A DNA stretch of 64,000 bases from MedAcidi-G1 sp000817085 (GTDB lineage: Bacteria; Actinomycetota; Acidimicrobiia; Acidimicrobiales; MedAcidi-G1): the NCBI GenBank assembly GCA_045568635.1, contig JBJLAO010000003.1:434001-498000 (forward strand), given 5' to 3'. The first letter of the stretch is position 1. Each line of letters begins with the position of its first letter. The position numbers and the translations under genes were made by a program. The notes below the pieces were generated by a model, which worked only from the letters and a program-made list of their open reading frames with translations, was not told where the DNA came from and ran no database searches. This document shows, piece by piece, positions 45,839 to 55,300 of the stretch.

Positions 45839-45899
45839 CAATAAAAGTTAATATTTTGATACATACACAAACCCAATTAGATAAGTAGAATTATTTTCC

Positions 45900-47813
45900 G
45901 TGGCTAACCAAGAACCGACGGTGTTTAATGACCGTTATGAACTTCATAGACAAATCGCGAGAGGCGGAATGGCTGATGTTTTCCTCGCTCGTGATTTGTT
46001 ACTTGATAGACCAGTAGCAATCAAAGTCCTTTTTGATCAGTTTTCTAAAGATCAGCAATTTGTAGAGCGTTTTCGTCGAGAAGCTCAAAGAGCAGCGAAT
46101 TTAAATCACCCAAACATAGTTAGCGTTTTTGATTGGGGAGAAGAAAGCGGAACATATTTTATTGTCATGGAATATGTAGAAGGACGAAGTTTAGCTGAAA
46201 TAATTAGAACCGAAGGATCTATACATCCCGACAAAGTTGCTGAAATTTCTTCTGAAGTTGCTGCTGCGCTTAGTTTTGCTCACAGAAACGGAATTGTTCA
46301 TCGCGATGTCAAACCAGGGAATGTGCTCGTAGCCCCAAATGGACATATAAAAGTTGCAGATTTTGGCATTGCCCGAGCATTAGCGAATGTTCAAAGTGAG
46401 TTAACTCAAGCGGGAACAGTAATGGGTACAGCAACTTATATTTCCCCCGAACAGGCTCAGGGCATAGAAGTTGATCCGCGAAGCGACCTTTATTCCTTGG
46501 GAGTAATGATTTACGAAATGTTGTCAGGTCGTCCGCCATTTACAGGTGAAACACCTGTAGCAGTCGCTTATCAGCACGTGCAGGACAGCCCTGCTTCTTT
46601 AAGAGCTGTGGGTGTTTCTGTAGCAGAGTCGCTTGAAGCGGTAACAATGAAACTGCTAGCAAAGAATCCAGTAAATCGTTATCCAACTGCAGAAGATTTA
46701 AGGAGTGATTTACGACGTTATCAAGAAGGGGCCCATGATTTAAGACCAAGTAATCCATCTGGTGTTACTGGTAGAACATTTCAACAACCTACCCCCACTT
46801 CTCCAACACCTAAAAAAGTGAAGGTTAGGCGAGATGATGGATTTAGAAGAACTGCTCTTTTCACAGTTTTCATGGGTATTCTTCTGGTTGTTTTCGGGTA
46901 CTTGGTGGTTCAATTTCTTGACACTATAGGAGTAGAAGATAGTGACAATGCCCCCATTCAGCTAAGCATGTCAGAAGTTCCAAATTTAATTGGCACTCCG
47001 CTTGATGAAGCAAGAGAAATTCTTCGAGAGTCGAAACTAAGTGTTCAAATGGACTACCAAACAAATATCGATTATTCAGAAAACACGGTTTTTGACCAAG
47101 AGCCAAGAGCCGGGGCAAAAATTGAACCAGCAGAAACTGTCAGATTATGGGTGAGCAAGGGAACTGGGCCAATGACACTCATAAAAGTCATTGGTGACTC
47201 TGTTGGAGAAGCTGTCAGAGATTTGGAAGCGATGGGATTAAGAGTTGACACTTTAGAGCTCGAAGACCCAGTGCAGCCAGCAGGTCAGATTATTGATCAG
47301 AACCCTGTAGCTGGCTCCGAAATAACACCTGGAACAAGAGTAATCTTGTTTGTTTCCAAAGGGCCAGCGGTTGAACAAATCCCAAATCTTGAAAACCGCC
47401 CAGTTCTCGCTGCAATGAATATAATTTCGCAACTTGGATGGCTTGCTTCCACTTCTGAAGAAGCGAGCGAAATAATTCCTGCTGGGTTGGTTATAAGAAC
47501 TGAACCTCCCGCTCAAAGTAAGCTATCTCCAGGAAACAGGGTAGAAATTATTATTTCGTCTGGCTTGCCTGTAATCATAGTTCCTTCAGTTACTAGCCTG
47601 CTTGAAGATTCTGCTGTTCAAATTCTTGAAGGAGAAGGTTTTCAAATAAATCGAATAGAAGAATTGTTGCCTATTGAATCAGTTAATGACGGAAGAGTTA
47701 TAAGCCAAAGTCCACAATCAGAAATTGAAGTTGAACTGGGAACAATCGTGACAATTGTTATTGGTAGATCAGAGATAATTCAGCAGAGTTCAGTTTCAGA
47801 TCAAAATCAGTAA
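45900..47813 (+). CDS. pknB: Serine/threonine protein kinase with four PASTA domains (PknB-like)
   Basis: A 637-residue receptor kinase. The N-terminal kinase domain has GGMADVFLARD, VAIKVL, HRDVKPGNVLV, VADFGIARAL and GTATYISPEQAQG. A juxtamembrane segment leads to one transmembrane helix (about 318-340), then four consecutive PASTA repeats of about 65 residues (about 350-625), expected to sense peptidoglycan fragments. GTG start 61 bp after the phosphatase gene. Controls cell-wall growth in actinobacteria. Confidence 0.95.
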   Translation: MANQEPTVFNDRYELHRQIARGGMADVFLARDLLLDRPVAIKVLFDQFSKDQQFVERFRREAQRAANLNHPNIVSVFDWGEESGTYFIVMEYVEGRSLAEIIRTEGSIHPDKVAEISSEVAAALSFAHRNGIVHRDVKPGNVLVAPNGHIKVADFGIARALANVQSELTQAGTVMGTATYISPEQAQGIEVDPRSDLYSLGVMIYEMLSGRPPFTGETPVAVAYQHVQDSPASLRAVGVSVAESLEAVTMKLLAKNPVNRYPTAEDLRSDLRRYQEGAHDLRPSNPSGVTGRTFQQPTPTSPTPKKVKVRRDDGFRRTALFTVFMGILLVVFGYLVVQFLDTIGVEDSDNAPIQLSMSEVPNLIGTPLDEAREILRESKLSVQMDYQTNIDYSENTVFDQEPRAGAKIEPAETVRLWVSKGTGPMTLIKVIGDSVGEAVRDLEAMGLRVDTLELEDPVQPAGQIIDQNPVAGSEITPGTRVILFVSKGPAVEQIPNLENRPVLAAMNIISQLGWLASTSEEASEIIPAGLVIRTEPPAQSKLSPGNRVEIIISSGLPVIIVPSVTSLLEDSAVQILEGEGFQINRIEELLPIESVNDGRVISQSPQSEIEVELGTIVTIVIGRSEIIQQSSVSDQNQ

Positions 47814-48395
47814 TTATTTTTTAACACTAAGTAAGAAATTCTCAATCAATTTATGCCCATAAGAGGTAAGTACTGATTCAGGGTGGAATTGAAGGCCATG
47901 GATTTCAAGCTCTCTATGCCTTAGGCCCATTATTAAACCATCATCTGTTTTTGCTGTTATTTCCAGTTCATTTGGAAAAGAGTTTGGGTCTACTATTAAC
48001 GAATGATAACGAGTGGCTTTAAATGGCGATTTAATATCTTTGAAAAGCCCTGTTTCATTATGTGAAATGAGCGATGTTTTGCCATGCATTACTTGAGGTG
48101 CATGTATAATTTTTCCTCCCCACGCTTCTCCAATGCATTGGTGTCCAAGACAAATTCCTAAAACTGGAATTTTTCCAGCAGCCCATTTAATAAGATCAAC
48201 TGAAATTCCTGCTTGTTTGGGGTTTCCCGGGCCGGGACTTATTAAAAGTGCATCAGGAGAGATATTTTCTACTTCGTCAATTGTTATAGCATCATGACGT
48301 TTTACCAGAGGTTCTGCGTTGAGTTCACCCAAATATTGGACGAGGTTGTAGACAAAAGAGTCATAATTGTCAATAACAAGCACTCTAAAACTCAT
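47814..48395 (-). CDS. trpG: Anthranilate/aminodeoxychorismate synthase glutamine amidotransferase
   Basis: A 193-residue class I amidotransferase with VLVIDNYDSFVYNLVQYL, SPGPGNPKQAG, the nucleophile ICLGHQCIGEA and HGLQFHPESVLT. TrpG and PabA cannot be separated by eye; the position beside pknB and crgA matches the mycobacterial trpG/pabA gene there. The chorismate-binding partner is not in the window. Converges with pknB with no gap. Confidence 0.92.
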   Translation of the reverse strand: MSFRVLVIDNYDSFVYNLVQYLGELNAEPLVKRHDAITIDEVENISPDALLISPGPGNPKQAGISVDLIKWAAGKIPVLGICLGHQCIGEAWGGKIIHAPQVMHGKTSLISHNETGLFKDIKSPFKATRYHSLIVDPNSFPNELEITAKTDDGLIMGLRHRELEIHGLQFHPESVLTSYGHKLIENFLLSVKK

Positions 48396-48456
48396 AATAT
48401 TTAACCTAACCGATTAAAAACGATGCGATTGAAGATTTAATGTCTATCATCACAGC

Positions 48457-48720
48457 ATGACTAGTCCACAAAAAAAACGCATGGAGGGTGGTCGTGTAAC
48501 CCCTAGGGGAACTTCTGACATACCTCGAAAACCTAGTTCGAAATCGCAGGAATCTCCTAAATGGGTTCCGATCTTGATGTTTAGTCTTCTAGCAGCTGGT
48601 GTTTTAATTATTTTTTTTAATTACGTCGGGTGGTTACCTGGGGGAACAAGCAATTCATTTTTGTTGTTAGGACTCGGTTCAATTTTGGGCGGGATAATTA
48701 CAGCAACCCAATTTCATTAA
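48457..48720 (+). CDS. crgA: Cell division protein CrgA
   Basis: An 87-residue protein with a basic N-terminus (about 1-32) and two transmembrane helices (about 35-55 and 64-84) separated by GWLPGGTSN, typical of CrgA, a divisome regulator that binds FtsZ and PBPs in actinobacteria. The site next to trpG is the conserved one. Confidence 0.93.
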   Translation: MTSPQKKRMEGGRVTPRGTSDIPRKPSSKSQESPKWVPILMFSLLAAGVLIIFFNYVGWLPGGTSNSFLLLGLGSILGGIITATQFH

Positions 48721-48780
48721 TATTTTGAAGAAATTGTGAAATTACATAAGTGTTATTAACACACAGGTTTACACACACCC

Positions 48781-48789
48781 TGTGGATAA
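48781..48789 (-). promoter_or_regulatory. Isolated perfect DnaA box
   Basis: TGTGGATAA, a perfect reverse DnaA box, lies in the short convergent gap between crgA and the zinc-ribbon membrane gene. A further ACACACAGG/ACACACCC-like stretch precedes it. It is about 21 kb from the dnaA boxes. Confidence 0.55.
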
Positions 48790-48798
48790 CTTATTGAG

Positions 48799-49050
48799 TT
48801 ATTCTTCCTCAATAATAAGTTCCATATCTTCCATACAATGCCGGGGAGCTTCAGGGTTTTCTTCTGCTGCCGTAGTCATTCGAACTTCTGCACCGCACAA
48901 TTCGCATCTATACAAAAGCTTAACTTTTCTTAACTCTCCGGGAGGCGGAGGTTTAGGAAGAGGGGTGGCTAAAGATTTAAGAATAAAAACTCCAACCTTT
49001 ATAATCAAGAAAGCAATACCAATAGCGACAACAATTTTTAAAAGAAACAT
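48799..49050 (-). CDS. Small membrane-anchored zinc-ribbon-like protein
   Basis: An 83-residue protein: an N-terminal transmembrane helix (about 3-28), a proline-rich linker (PLPKPPPPGE), then a compact domain with CELCG and a later HCMEDM that could bind one metal, ending in an acidic tail (ELIIEEE). Present as a conserved-looking small protein beside crgA; function unknown. Confidence 0.75.
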   Translation of the reverse strand: MFLLKIVVAIGIAFLIIKVGVFILKSLATPLPKPPPPGELRKVKLLYRCELCGAEVRMTTAAEENPEAPRHCMEDMELIIEEE

Positions 49051-49153
49051 TGTTTAGAGCCTATCTAGGTGAAGTTCGTCAAATAGTGGAGTTACGTTTC
49101 TATAGTAGATTGTGAAATCAGGTTTTTGTAAAACGATTGGAAATATAGAGAAA

Positions 49154-49666
49154 ATGGAACTTTCAACAGAAATAAATCTCATTTTATTTATTGTGCGATT
49201 TGTAATTGGACTAACTATTTTCACCCATGGCTGGAACAAGCTATTCGGAGGTGGGCGGATTCCAGGGACAGGGAGATGGTTTGAAAGTATTGGAGTTAGA
49301 CAAGGCAAACTTAATGCATACTTGGCTGCTGCCACTGAACTTTGTGTTGGACTAATGCTTGCGGCGGGACTACTAACTTCGTTCGCATCAGCTGGACTTA
49401 TTGGTTTAATGGTTGTGGCAGGTTGGACTGTTCATCGAAATAATGGTTTCTTTATCATCAAAGAAGGATGGGAATATATTTTTGTTCTTGCAGTTGTTGC
49501 ATTGACAATAGCGACAGTAGGTCCTGGAGAGTGGTCCTTAGATAATGCTCTTAATGTTTTAAGCAAGCTTGATGGTTGGACCGGTTTTTTGATAGCGCTT
49601 TTGTTGGGAGTTGGTTCTGGATTATCTCAACTACTTATTTTTTTCCGTCCAAAGAAAGTTACGTAA
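49154..49666 (+). CDS. DoxX family membrane protein
   Basis: About 170 residues with four hydrophobic helices and the DoxX motifs: FVIGLTIFTHGWNKLFGG, a charged loop, and AATELCVGLMLAAGL. DoxX proteins are linked to redox stress or terminal quinol oxidases in various bacteria; specificity cannot be said. ATG at 49154 is preferred over an upstream GTG because the DoxX-like part begins there. Confidence 0.82.
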   Translation: MELSTEINLILFIVRFVIGLTIFTHGWNKLFGGGRIPGTGRWFESIGVRQGKLNAYLAAATELCVGLMLAAGLLTSFASAGLIGLMVVAGWTVHRNNGFFIIKEGWEYIFVLAVVALTIATVGPGEWSLDNALNVLSKLDGWTGFLIALLLGVGSGLSQLLIFFRPKKVT

Positions 49667-49674
49667 TTTATTTG

Positions 49675-49748
49675 TGGAGCTGGCGGGAATCGAACCCGCG
49701 ACCCCCTGCTTGCAAAGCAGGTGCTCTAGCCAACTGAGCTACAGCCCC
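49675..49748 (-). tRNA. tRNA-Ala (TGC)
   Basis: A 74-base minus-strand cloverleaf: acceptor GGGGCTG pairs CAGCTCC, leaving the G3-U70 alanine identity pair; anticodon loop TTTGCAA (TGC); T arm GCGGGTTCGATTCCCGC. No encoded CCA. Confidence 0.96.
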
Positions 49749-49799
49749 AGAGATATCTAGCGTAGAGCCGACTTTCCAATATCCCTTGCTGAAAATGAA

Positions 49800-50624
49800 T
49801 TAAGAGGCCATTGGGCGGCCAAAAGGTAATTCAGATTGCCAAGTTGACAGAAAGGATTCAGCGCGTTCACAGGCTCCAATTAAAGGTCCCTCATCATGTT
49901 TCATAACTTCATCAATTATTGAAGACAATGTTTCTGTAATTTGATTTTTATCACTTATTAATGGACCTGCTGTAGTTATGAAATCAGGCAATGCAAGTAT
50001 GTTTCTACGTTTGCATACTGCAACAGCGCGAGTAGTTATTGGAAGGGCAGCGGTAGGAGCAAGTACTGAAAAAGAAAGATTTTCTGCAACTTCATGATCT
50101 ATCGAACCCATTTTTGAACCGCAAAAAAGAATATCTGCTTTTTCGGTAAATGGAGTTTCTGAACTAATAATTTCAATCCCTTTATCGGCAAGTTCTTTTA
50201 CTAGAACAGAGTTTAAAATTTTGTCGTCGATAACTGCGGTACTTGCATCTGGTTTAGCTGCTAAAGCGCTTGCTACAGTGCCCATGGCTAGAAGTTGTAA
50301 TTTATCTAAAGGATCATTCTCTTTGGTTTCTTCTGGTGTTACGCCAAGGCCGGCGGTAAAAGAAAATTCGGTTTTCCAGTCATTGATTTCTTCGAAAAAT
50401 TTTTTTATTGCTTCATTTTTCTCTTCTGGTGGGGAACTTATTCCGGCTGAGATACCAGTTTCTTTTACGTTTAGTGAAGCAAGCCCGTATGTAATTGATC
50501 TTGCTAAATCTTTTGCTCCACCTTGAAGAATTTTTTTTGAAGCTCTAACAGTTCCACGACCAGCCACGTCCTCAAGGTCAACTGCAACAAAAGCATTTAT
50601 TGATTCAAGTTTTTGAATTTTCAT
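49800..50624 (-). CDS. Divergent Glu/Leu/Phe/Val dehydrogenase-like protein (uncertain)
   Basis: A 274-residue protein that I cannot assign firmly. The layout hints at the Glu/Leu/Phe/Val dehydrogenase fold: VDLEDVAGRGTVRASKKIL at the start, a TVASALAAKPDAS stretch, a possible nucleotide segment, and late NILALPDFITTAGPL corresponding to the PD..NAGG region. The catalytic Lys and a clean GxGxxG are not visible, so it may be inactive or misassigned. It lies on the same strand as xseAB, 17 bp from xseB. Confidence 0.4.
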   Translation of the reverse strand: MKIQKLESINAFVAVDLEDVAGRGTVRASKKILQGGAKDLARSITYGLASLNVKETGISAGISSPPEEKNEAIKKFFEEINDWKTEFSFTAGLGVTPEETKENDPLDKLQLLAMGTVASALAAKPDASTAVIDDKILNSVLVKELADKGIEIISSETPFTEKADILFCGSKMGSIDHEVAENLSFSVLAPTAALPITTRAVAVCKRRNILALPDFITTAGPLISDKNQITETLSSIIDEVMKHDEGPLIGACERAESFLSTWQSELPFGRPMAS

Positions 50625-50641
50625 TTCAATCTCTCAATTTA

Positions 50642-50869
50642 TTAATCTTCGTTCAAAACTTCGATTATTTTTTCAACTTGCATTTGTGTAGAGGTTAATC
50701 GGTTTTGGCATTGTTGGAGGAGTGTGTTTGCGCGTTCAACTTTTTTTGCAAGCTCATCTATATCTATCTGATCAGACTCAAGGTCATTGAGAATCTCTTG
50801 AAGTTCTCCGAGTGCCAATGAGTAACTAATTTCATTTTCTTCGTCGGCATTATTTGTTTCTTTTGTCAT
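50642..50869 (-). CDS. xseB: Exodeoxyribonuclease VII small subunit
   Basis: A 75-residue protein with the XseB pattern SYSLALGELQEILNDLE and a long amphipathic helix with heptad leucines. It is the small partner of XseA. The ATG overlaps the xseA stop by 4 bp. Confidence 0.92.
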   Translation of the reverse strand: MTKETNNADEENEISYSLALGELQEILNDLESDQIDIDELAKKVERANTLLQQCQNRLTSTQMQVEKIIEVLNED

Positions 50870-52125
50870 TTGATTATCTCATTAATGGTGCTTTTAACAG
50901 TACCGTTTTCAAAAATTGTTGTGATCTCATCTCCGTTAAAAAGATTGTTTATTGATGAAACAATTTCACCGTTTTGAGTACGCGTTATCGACCATCCTCT
51001 AGCAAGAAGTCTTTTAGGATCTAACGCCCTTATCTGGTCTTCTAATCCGTGAAGTTTACTTTCATTTTGTTTAAGGATGTTAGGGGCCATGATTGAAATA
51101 CGTTCTTTTATTCCTTTTAAGTTCTCGGTGGAATTAATTAGAGAAGCTTTCGCGATATTTGCAGTTCTTGAACAAAGGTTTGAATGGTTTGATTGAGCTA
51201 GAGATATTTTGTTTTGCGAAAGGTTCACGATATTAGTTTTGATGGTGAGTATTTTTTTGACGAACTCATTTACGGTTTCCACTAAACCGTTTGCGCATGC
51301 GGTAGGGGTTTTATAAGAAGTGTGTGAAACTACATCTGCAACGCTTTGATCTATTTCATGTCCAATTCCAGTGAAAATTGGAATTTCAGATTCTGCAATA
51401 GCCCTTGCAAGATCCTCTGAATCGAAAGACAGTAGATCGCTCATAGAACCCCCACCCCGGATAATTGCGATTACATCAGGCTGATAACTAGCAAGTATTC
51501 CTAATCCTTTTTTAATATCGGAAGCTGAGCCTTCTCCTTGCATTCTTGTATCTCTTTCCAGAACGGTAAAAGAAAAATTGCTTTTATTTAATTCATCACA
51601 GAAATCTTCATACGCAGCGGAACCAACGCTTGTTATTAAGCCAATATTTAGAGAGGGGTCTGGAATTGTGAGTAATTTGTTTTTATTCGTAAGACCCTCT
51701 TTTTTTAACAATTGGAGCAATTCTTCTTTTTCTTGCGCTAGGTGGCCAAGCGTAAATTGAGGATCAACATCATGCATTATTAGTTGTAATCGACCACCAG
51801 GAGGCCAAAAGTCTAGATGGGCTAGAATTTTTACTTGCACGTCATTAGTGAGAACTAGAGCGCTTCGTTCCTGCAGGGCATTATTAATTTCGATACGTTG
51901 ATTTTTCCATAAAGCAACGCTGAATTTACCCATTGGTTGGGCGCCTTGTTCGGAGACAGGATCAATTAGATCAAAATATGCATGCCCAGATTTTGTAACT
52001 ATTCTAAAATTAGATATTTGTCCTTCAATCCAGAAGTATTCTGGGAAAAGATTATTAAGACCTTCTTTAAGAAAATTCCCAAGTTGCAAAACGCTAAAAG
52101 ATGGAGTTTCAAAACCGGTAGACAT
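50866..52125 (-). CDS. xseA: Exodeoxyribonuclease VII large subunit
   Basis: A 419-residue protein with an N-terminal OB fold (LFPEYFWIEGQISNFRIVTKSGHAYF), the nuclease core (VIAIIRGGGSMSDLLSFDSE, PIFTGIGHEIDQSVADVV and the TPTACA segment) and a long coiled-coil tail ending in the DPKRLLARGWSI motif. It cuts single-stranded DNA from either end with XseB. Divergent from the solute-binding lipoprotein gene. Confidence 0.95.
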   Translation of the reverse strand: MSTGFETPSFSVLQLGNFLKEGLNNLFPEYFWIEGQISNFRIVTKSGHAYFDLIDPVSEQGAQPMGKFSVALWKNQRIEINNALQERSALVLTNDVQVKILAHLDFWPPGGRLQLIMHDVDPQFTLGHLAQEKEELLQLLKKEGLTNKNKLLTIPDPSLNIGLITSVGSAAYEDFCDELNKSNFSFTVLERDTRMQGEGSASDIKKGLGILASYQPDVIAIIRGGGSMSDLLSFDSEDLARAIAESEIPIFTGIGHEIDQSVADVVSHTSYKTPTACANGLVETVNEFVKKILTIKTNIVNLSQNKISLAQSNHSNLCSRTANIAKASLINSTENLKGIKERISIMAPNILKQNESKLHGLEDQIRALDPKRLLARGWSITRTQNGEIVSSINNLFNGDEITTIFENGTVKSTINEIIK

Positions 52126-52311
52126 TCCATCACACTACTAATCTCAAGGTTTTTGTGAAAGTTGATTAAGGTCAAAAATTAGATGTTTTAATTCAGAAAT
52201 AAGAAATTTTAATTTTGTATGACGATGTTGCAATTTTTCATTCATTTAAGCAATCTTATTTATTAGTATTTGCTATCAATTTTTTAAGTGATGGCTAGGA
52301 GGAAAAAGTTT

Positions 52312-55300
52312 ATGATAACCACTAAGCGTTTTTTACCCGTTTTGGGTGTTGCGCTCACGTTAGGACTTATTGCTGGAGCTTGTGGCTCTGACAATGATGA
52401 TACTGCGAGTAGTTCAACTGCAACAGCGACTACTGCCGTTCCGGCGACAACTGCTGCGCCTGCAACTACTGCTGCGCCAGTTGCTGAAGCTGAGGGTATG
52501 TGTGTTGGTTTGGTTACTGATGTTGGTCAGGTTGATGACAAGTCGTTTAACCAGTCCGCTTGGGAAGGTGTTTTACGTGCCGCTGATGAGCTTGGTGCTG
52601 ATGTTGATTACATCGAGACTCAGGCTGCTAAGGATTACGCAACTAACATCGGGTTGTTTGCCGATAGTGGTTGTGATGTGATCGTGACTGTTGGTTTCGC
52701 TCTTGGTGAAGCCACTGCTATAGCTGCTGCTGAGCATCCTGATGTTGATTTCGTTGGTGTTGACCAGTTCCAAGGCGCCGCTGTTGATGGTGTTGCTGGA
52801 TTGATCTTCCCTGAAGATCAGGCTGGTTTCCTCGCAGGTGCTTTAGCTGCTTCGATGTCACAATCTGGAACTATTGCTGCTGTTCTTGGAACAGATCTTG
52901 TTCCACCGGTTCTAGCTTTCGGTGAAGGCTACGTAAACGGTGCCAAGTACGTTAACCCTGACATTGAAGTGATCAAGACCTACCACCCTGGTGGTATTGA
53001 CACTGCGTTCACTGATCCTGAGTGGGGTGCAACAACTTCACGACAGGCTCTAGAGAATGGTGCAGATGTCGTGTTCGCTGCTGGTGGTAAAACCGGTAAC
53101 GGTGGTCTTATAGAGGTCGCTGGCGAAGAAGGTGCCCTGTGCATCGGTGTTGACACTGACCAGTGGACAACTGTTCCTGAAGCGCATCCTTGTTTGATTT
53201 CTTCTTCCATGAAGATGATCACAGACGGTGTGTTTGATTTGATTTCACAATCAGCTGCTGGAAGCATGCCTTCGGGTAATTACGCTGGCGCTGTTGGTCT
53301 CGCTCCGTTCCATGATTTTGATTCAATGGTCGGCGATGACGTCAAGTCAATGCTCGCTACTTTGAAAGCAGACCTCGAATCTGGTGCAATGAGCCCATGC
53401 GTATGGGACGCAGACAGCAACCCAGCCTGTGCCGGAGGAGGCGCTAGCGCTCCTTTGCCTGATTTGGCTGGACGAACAGTGTCAGTGGCTATCGAAAATG
53501 CTTACTTGCCATACAACTATGTAGACGCAGAAACTGGTGAAATTGGCGGATTTGATTACGATTTCTTTGGCGAGATATGTAATCGTCTCAACTGCGAGCT
53601 TGATTACACAGAGTTTGCATGGGAAGCAACAATTCAATCTGTGGGTGATGGAACATTCGACACCGCTGGTGGCGGAATCACTATCACAGAAGCGAGAGAA
53701 GAAACTTTAGACTTCACGGACAGCTACATAAGTGTCGACCAGAGACTAATTGTCGGATTGGGTGAGGATCGTTTCGCAAGTCTCGAAGAATTCGGTCAAA
53801 TGGATGAGCTAACTGTTTGTTCACAGACAGGAACAACAAACGCCGAAACAGCTATAGAAAACTTCGGAGAAGATCGTGTGATCCTCTTTGAGACATTCGG
53901 TTTCGCTGTTCAAGCTCTACTTGCAGGCGATTGTGATTCTGTGATCATGGACGAAACTGCTGGACAGGGATATCAGGGTGAAAACGCTGAATCACTTGAA
54001 CTACTAGAAGGTGTGCTTAGCGCAGACGAACTAGGAGTTCCATTCCCTAATGGTTCAGATCTAGTAGCTCCATTTAACGCAGCTATCTCCTCAATGAAAG
54101 CAGATGGAAGCTTGTTTGAATTAGGTTCCAAATACTTCACTGACGCCTTTACAGTCACTTACGACGACATAGGCGACGGAGCTTACGCAGAGCCTGAACC
54201 AGTGGCTGAACCTGAACCTGTTGCAGGTTTTGATGGAACCACAATCAAAATAGGAGTCGTAAATGACTTCAGTGGACCTGCAGCTATTATTGGCCTCCCG
54301 TTACAGTCGGGTGTTGCAACTTATTATGAGTGGGTTAATGCTCAAGGTGGTATCGCTGGAAAATATCCTGTTGAACTTGTAGACGCTGATAGTACTTATA
54401 ATCCCAGCGTTGCTGTTCAGGCATATAACGACATGAAAGATGAAATTGCGCTAATAGGTAATCTTTTTGGAACACCAGTTGTAACTGCACTTCTTGAATC
54501 ATTAAATGAAGATGGTTTAATGGCAGTTCCTGCATCACTGGAGTCAGGATGGGTACGTGAATCTAATTTGATGCCATGGGGCGCCCCTTATCAAATCCAA
54601 GTAATAAATGGAATTGATTGGTGGTTGAACGAAGGCGGAGGTTCAACAGATCAGGTGTACTGCAGTTTGATCCAAGATGATCCGTATGGCGAAGCCGGTC
54701 AGGCCGGACTTGAATGGATCGCTCCAAAGGCAGGAATAACAATTACTGAAGTTGCAAGGTATGTGCCTGGAGACTCTGATTTCAGTGCACAGATCGGACA
54801 ACTACAAGGATCAGGATGTGAAGTGGTATGGTTAACGGCGCTTCCTTCAGCAGTTGGAGGAATAGGTGGCGCTGCTGCTGGTGCAGGTTTTGCACCAACC
54901 TGGATAGGCCAATCCCCAGTATGGATTAATGCTTTTGCTGCTTCAGCTTTGGCTCCATATCTCGAAGCAAACCTCATTATTGTAGGTGAGGGAAGCACCT
55001 GGGGAGATACAAGTATGCCTGGTGCAGTCGCAATGATGGAAAGAATGGCGACCTATGCCCCAGATCAGGCACCTGATTATTACTTTGCAGCCGGATATGT
55101 AATGGGAATGGCAGGTGCAGGAATACTTGAACAAGCTGTTGCCAACGGTGACCTGTCACGTGAAGGAATACTTCAAGCATCAACTGAGGCAAGTATTGAT
55201 TTTGAAGGTTTGTCAGGTGACTATCACTACGGACCGGTTGATGAAAGAAAACCTTCGATATCAAACACGATTTTCCGAGTGAATCCGGAAGTTCCAAACG

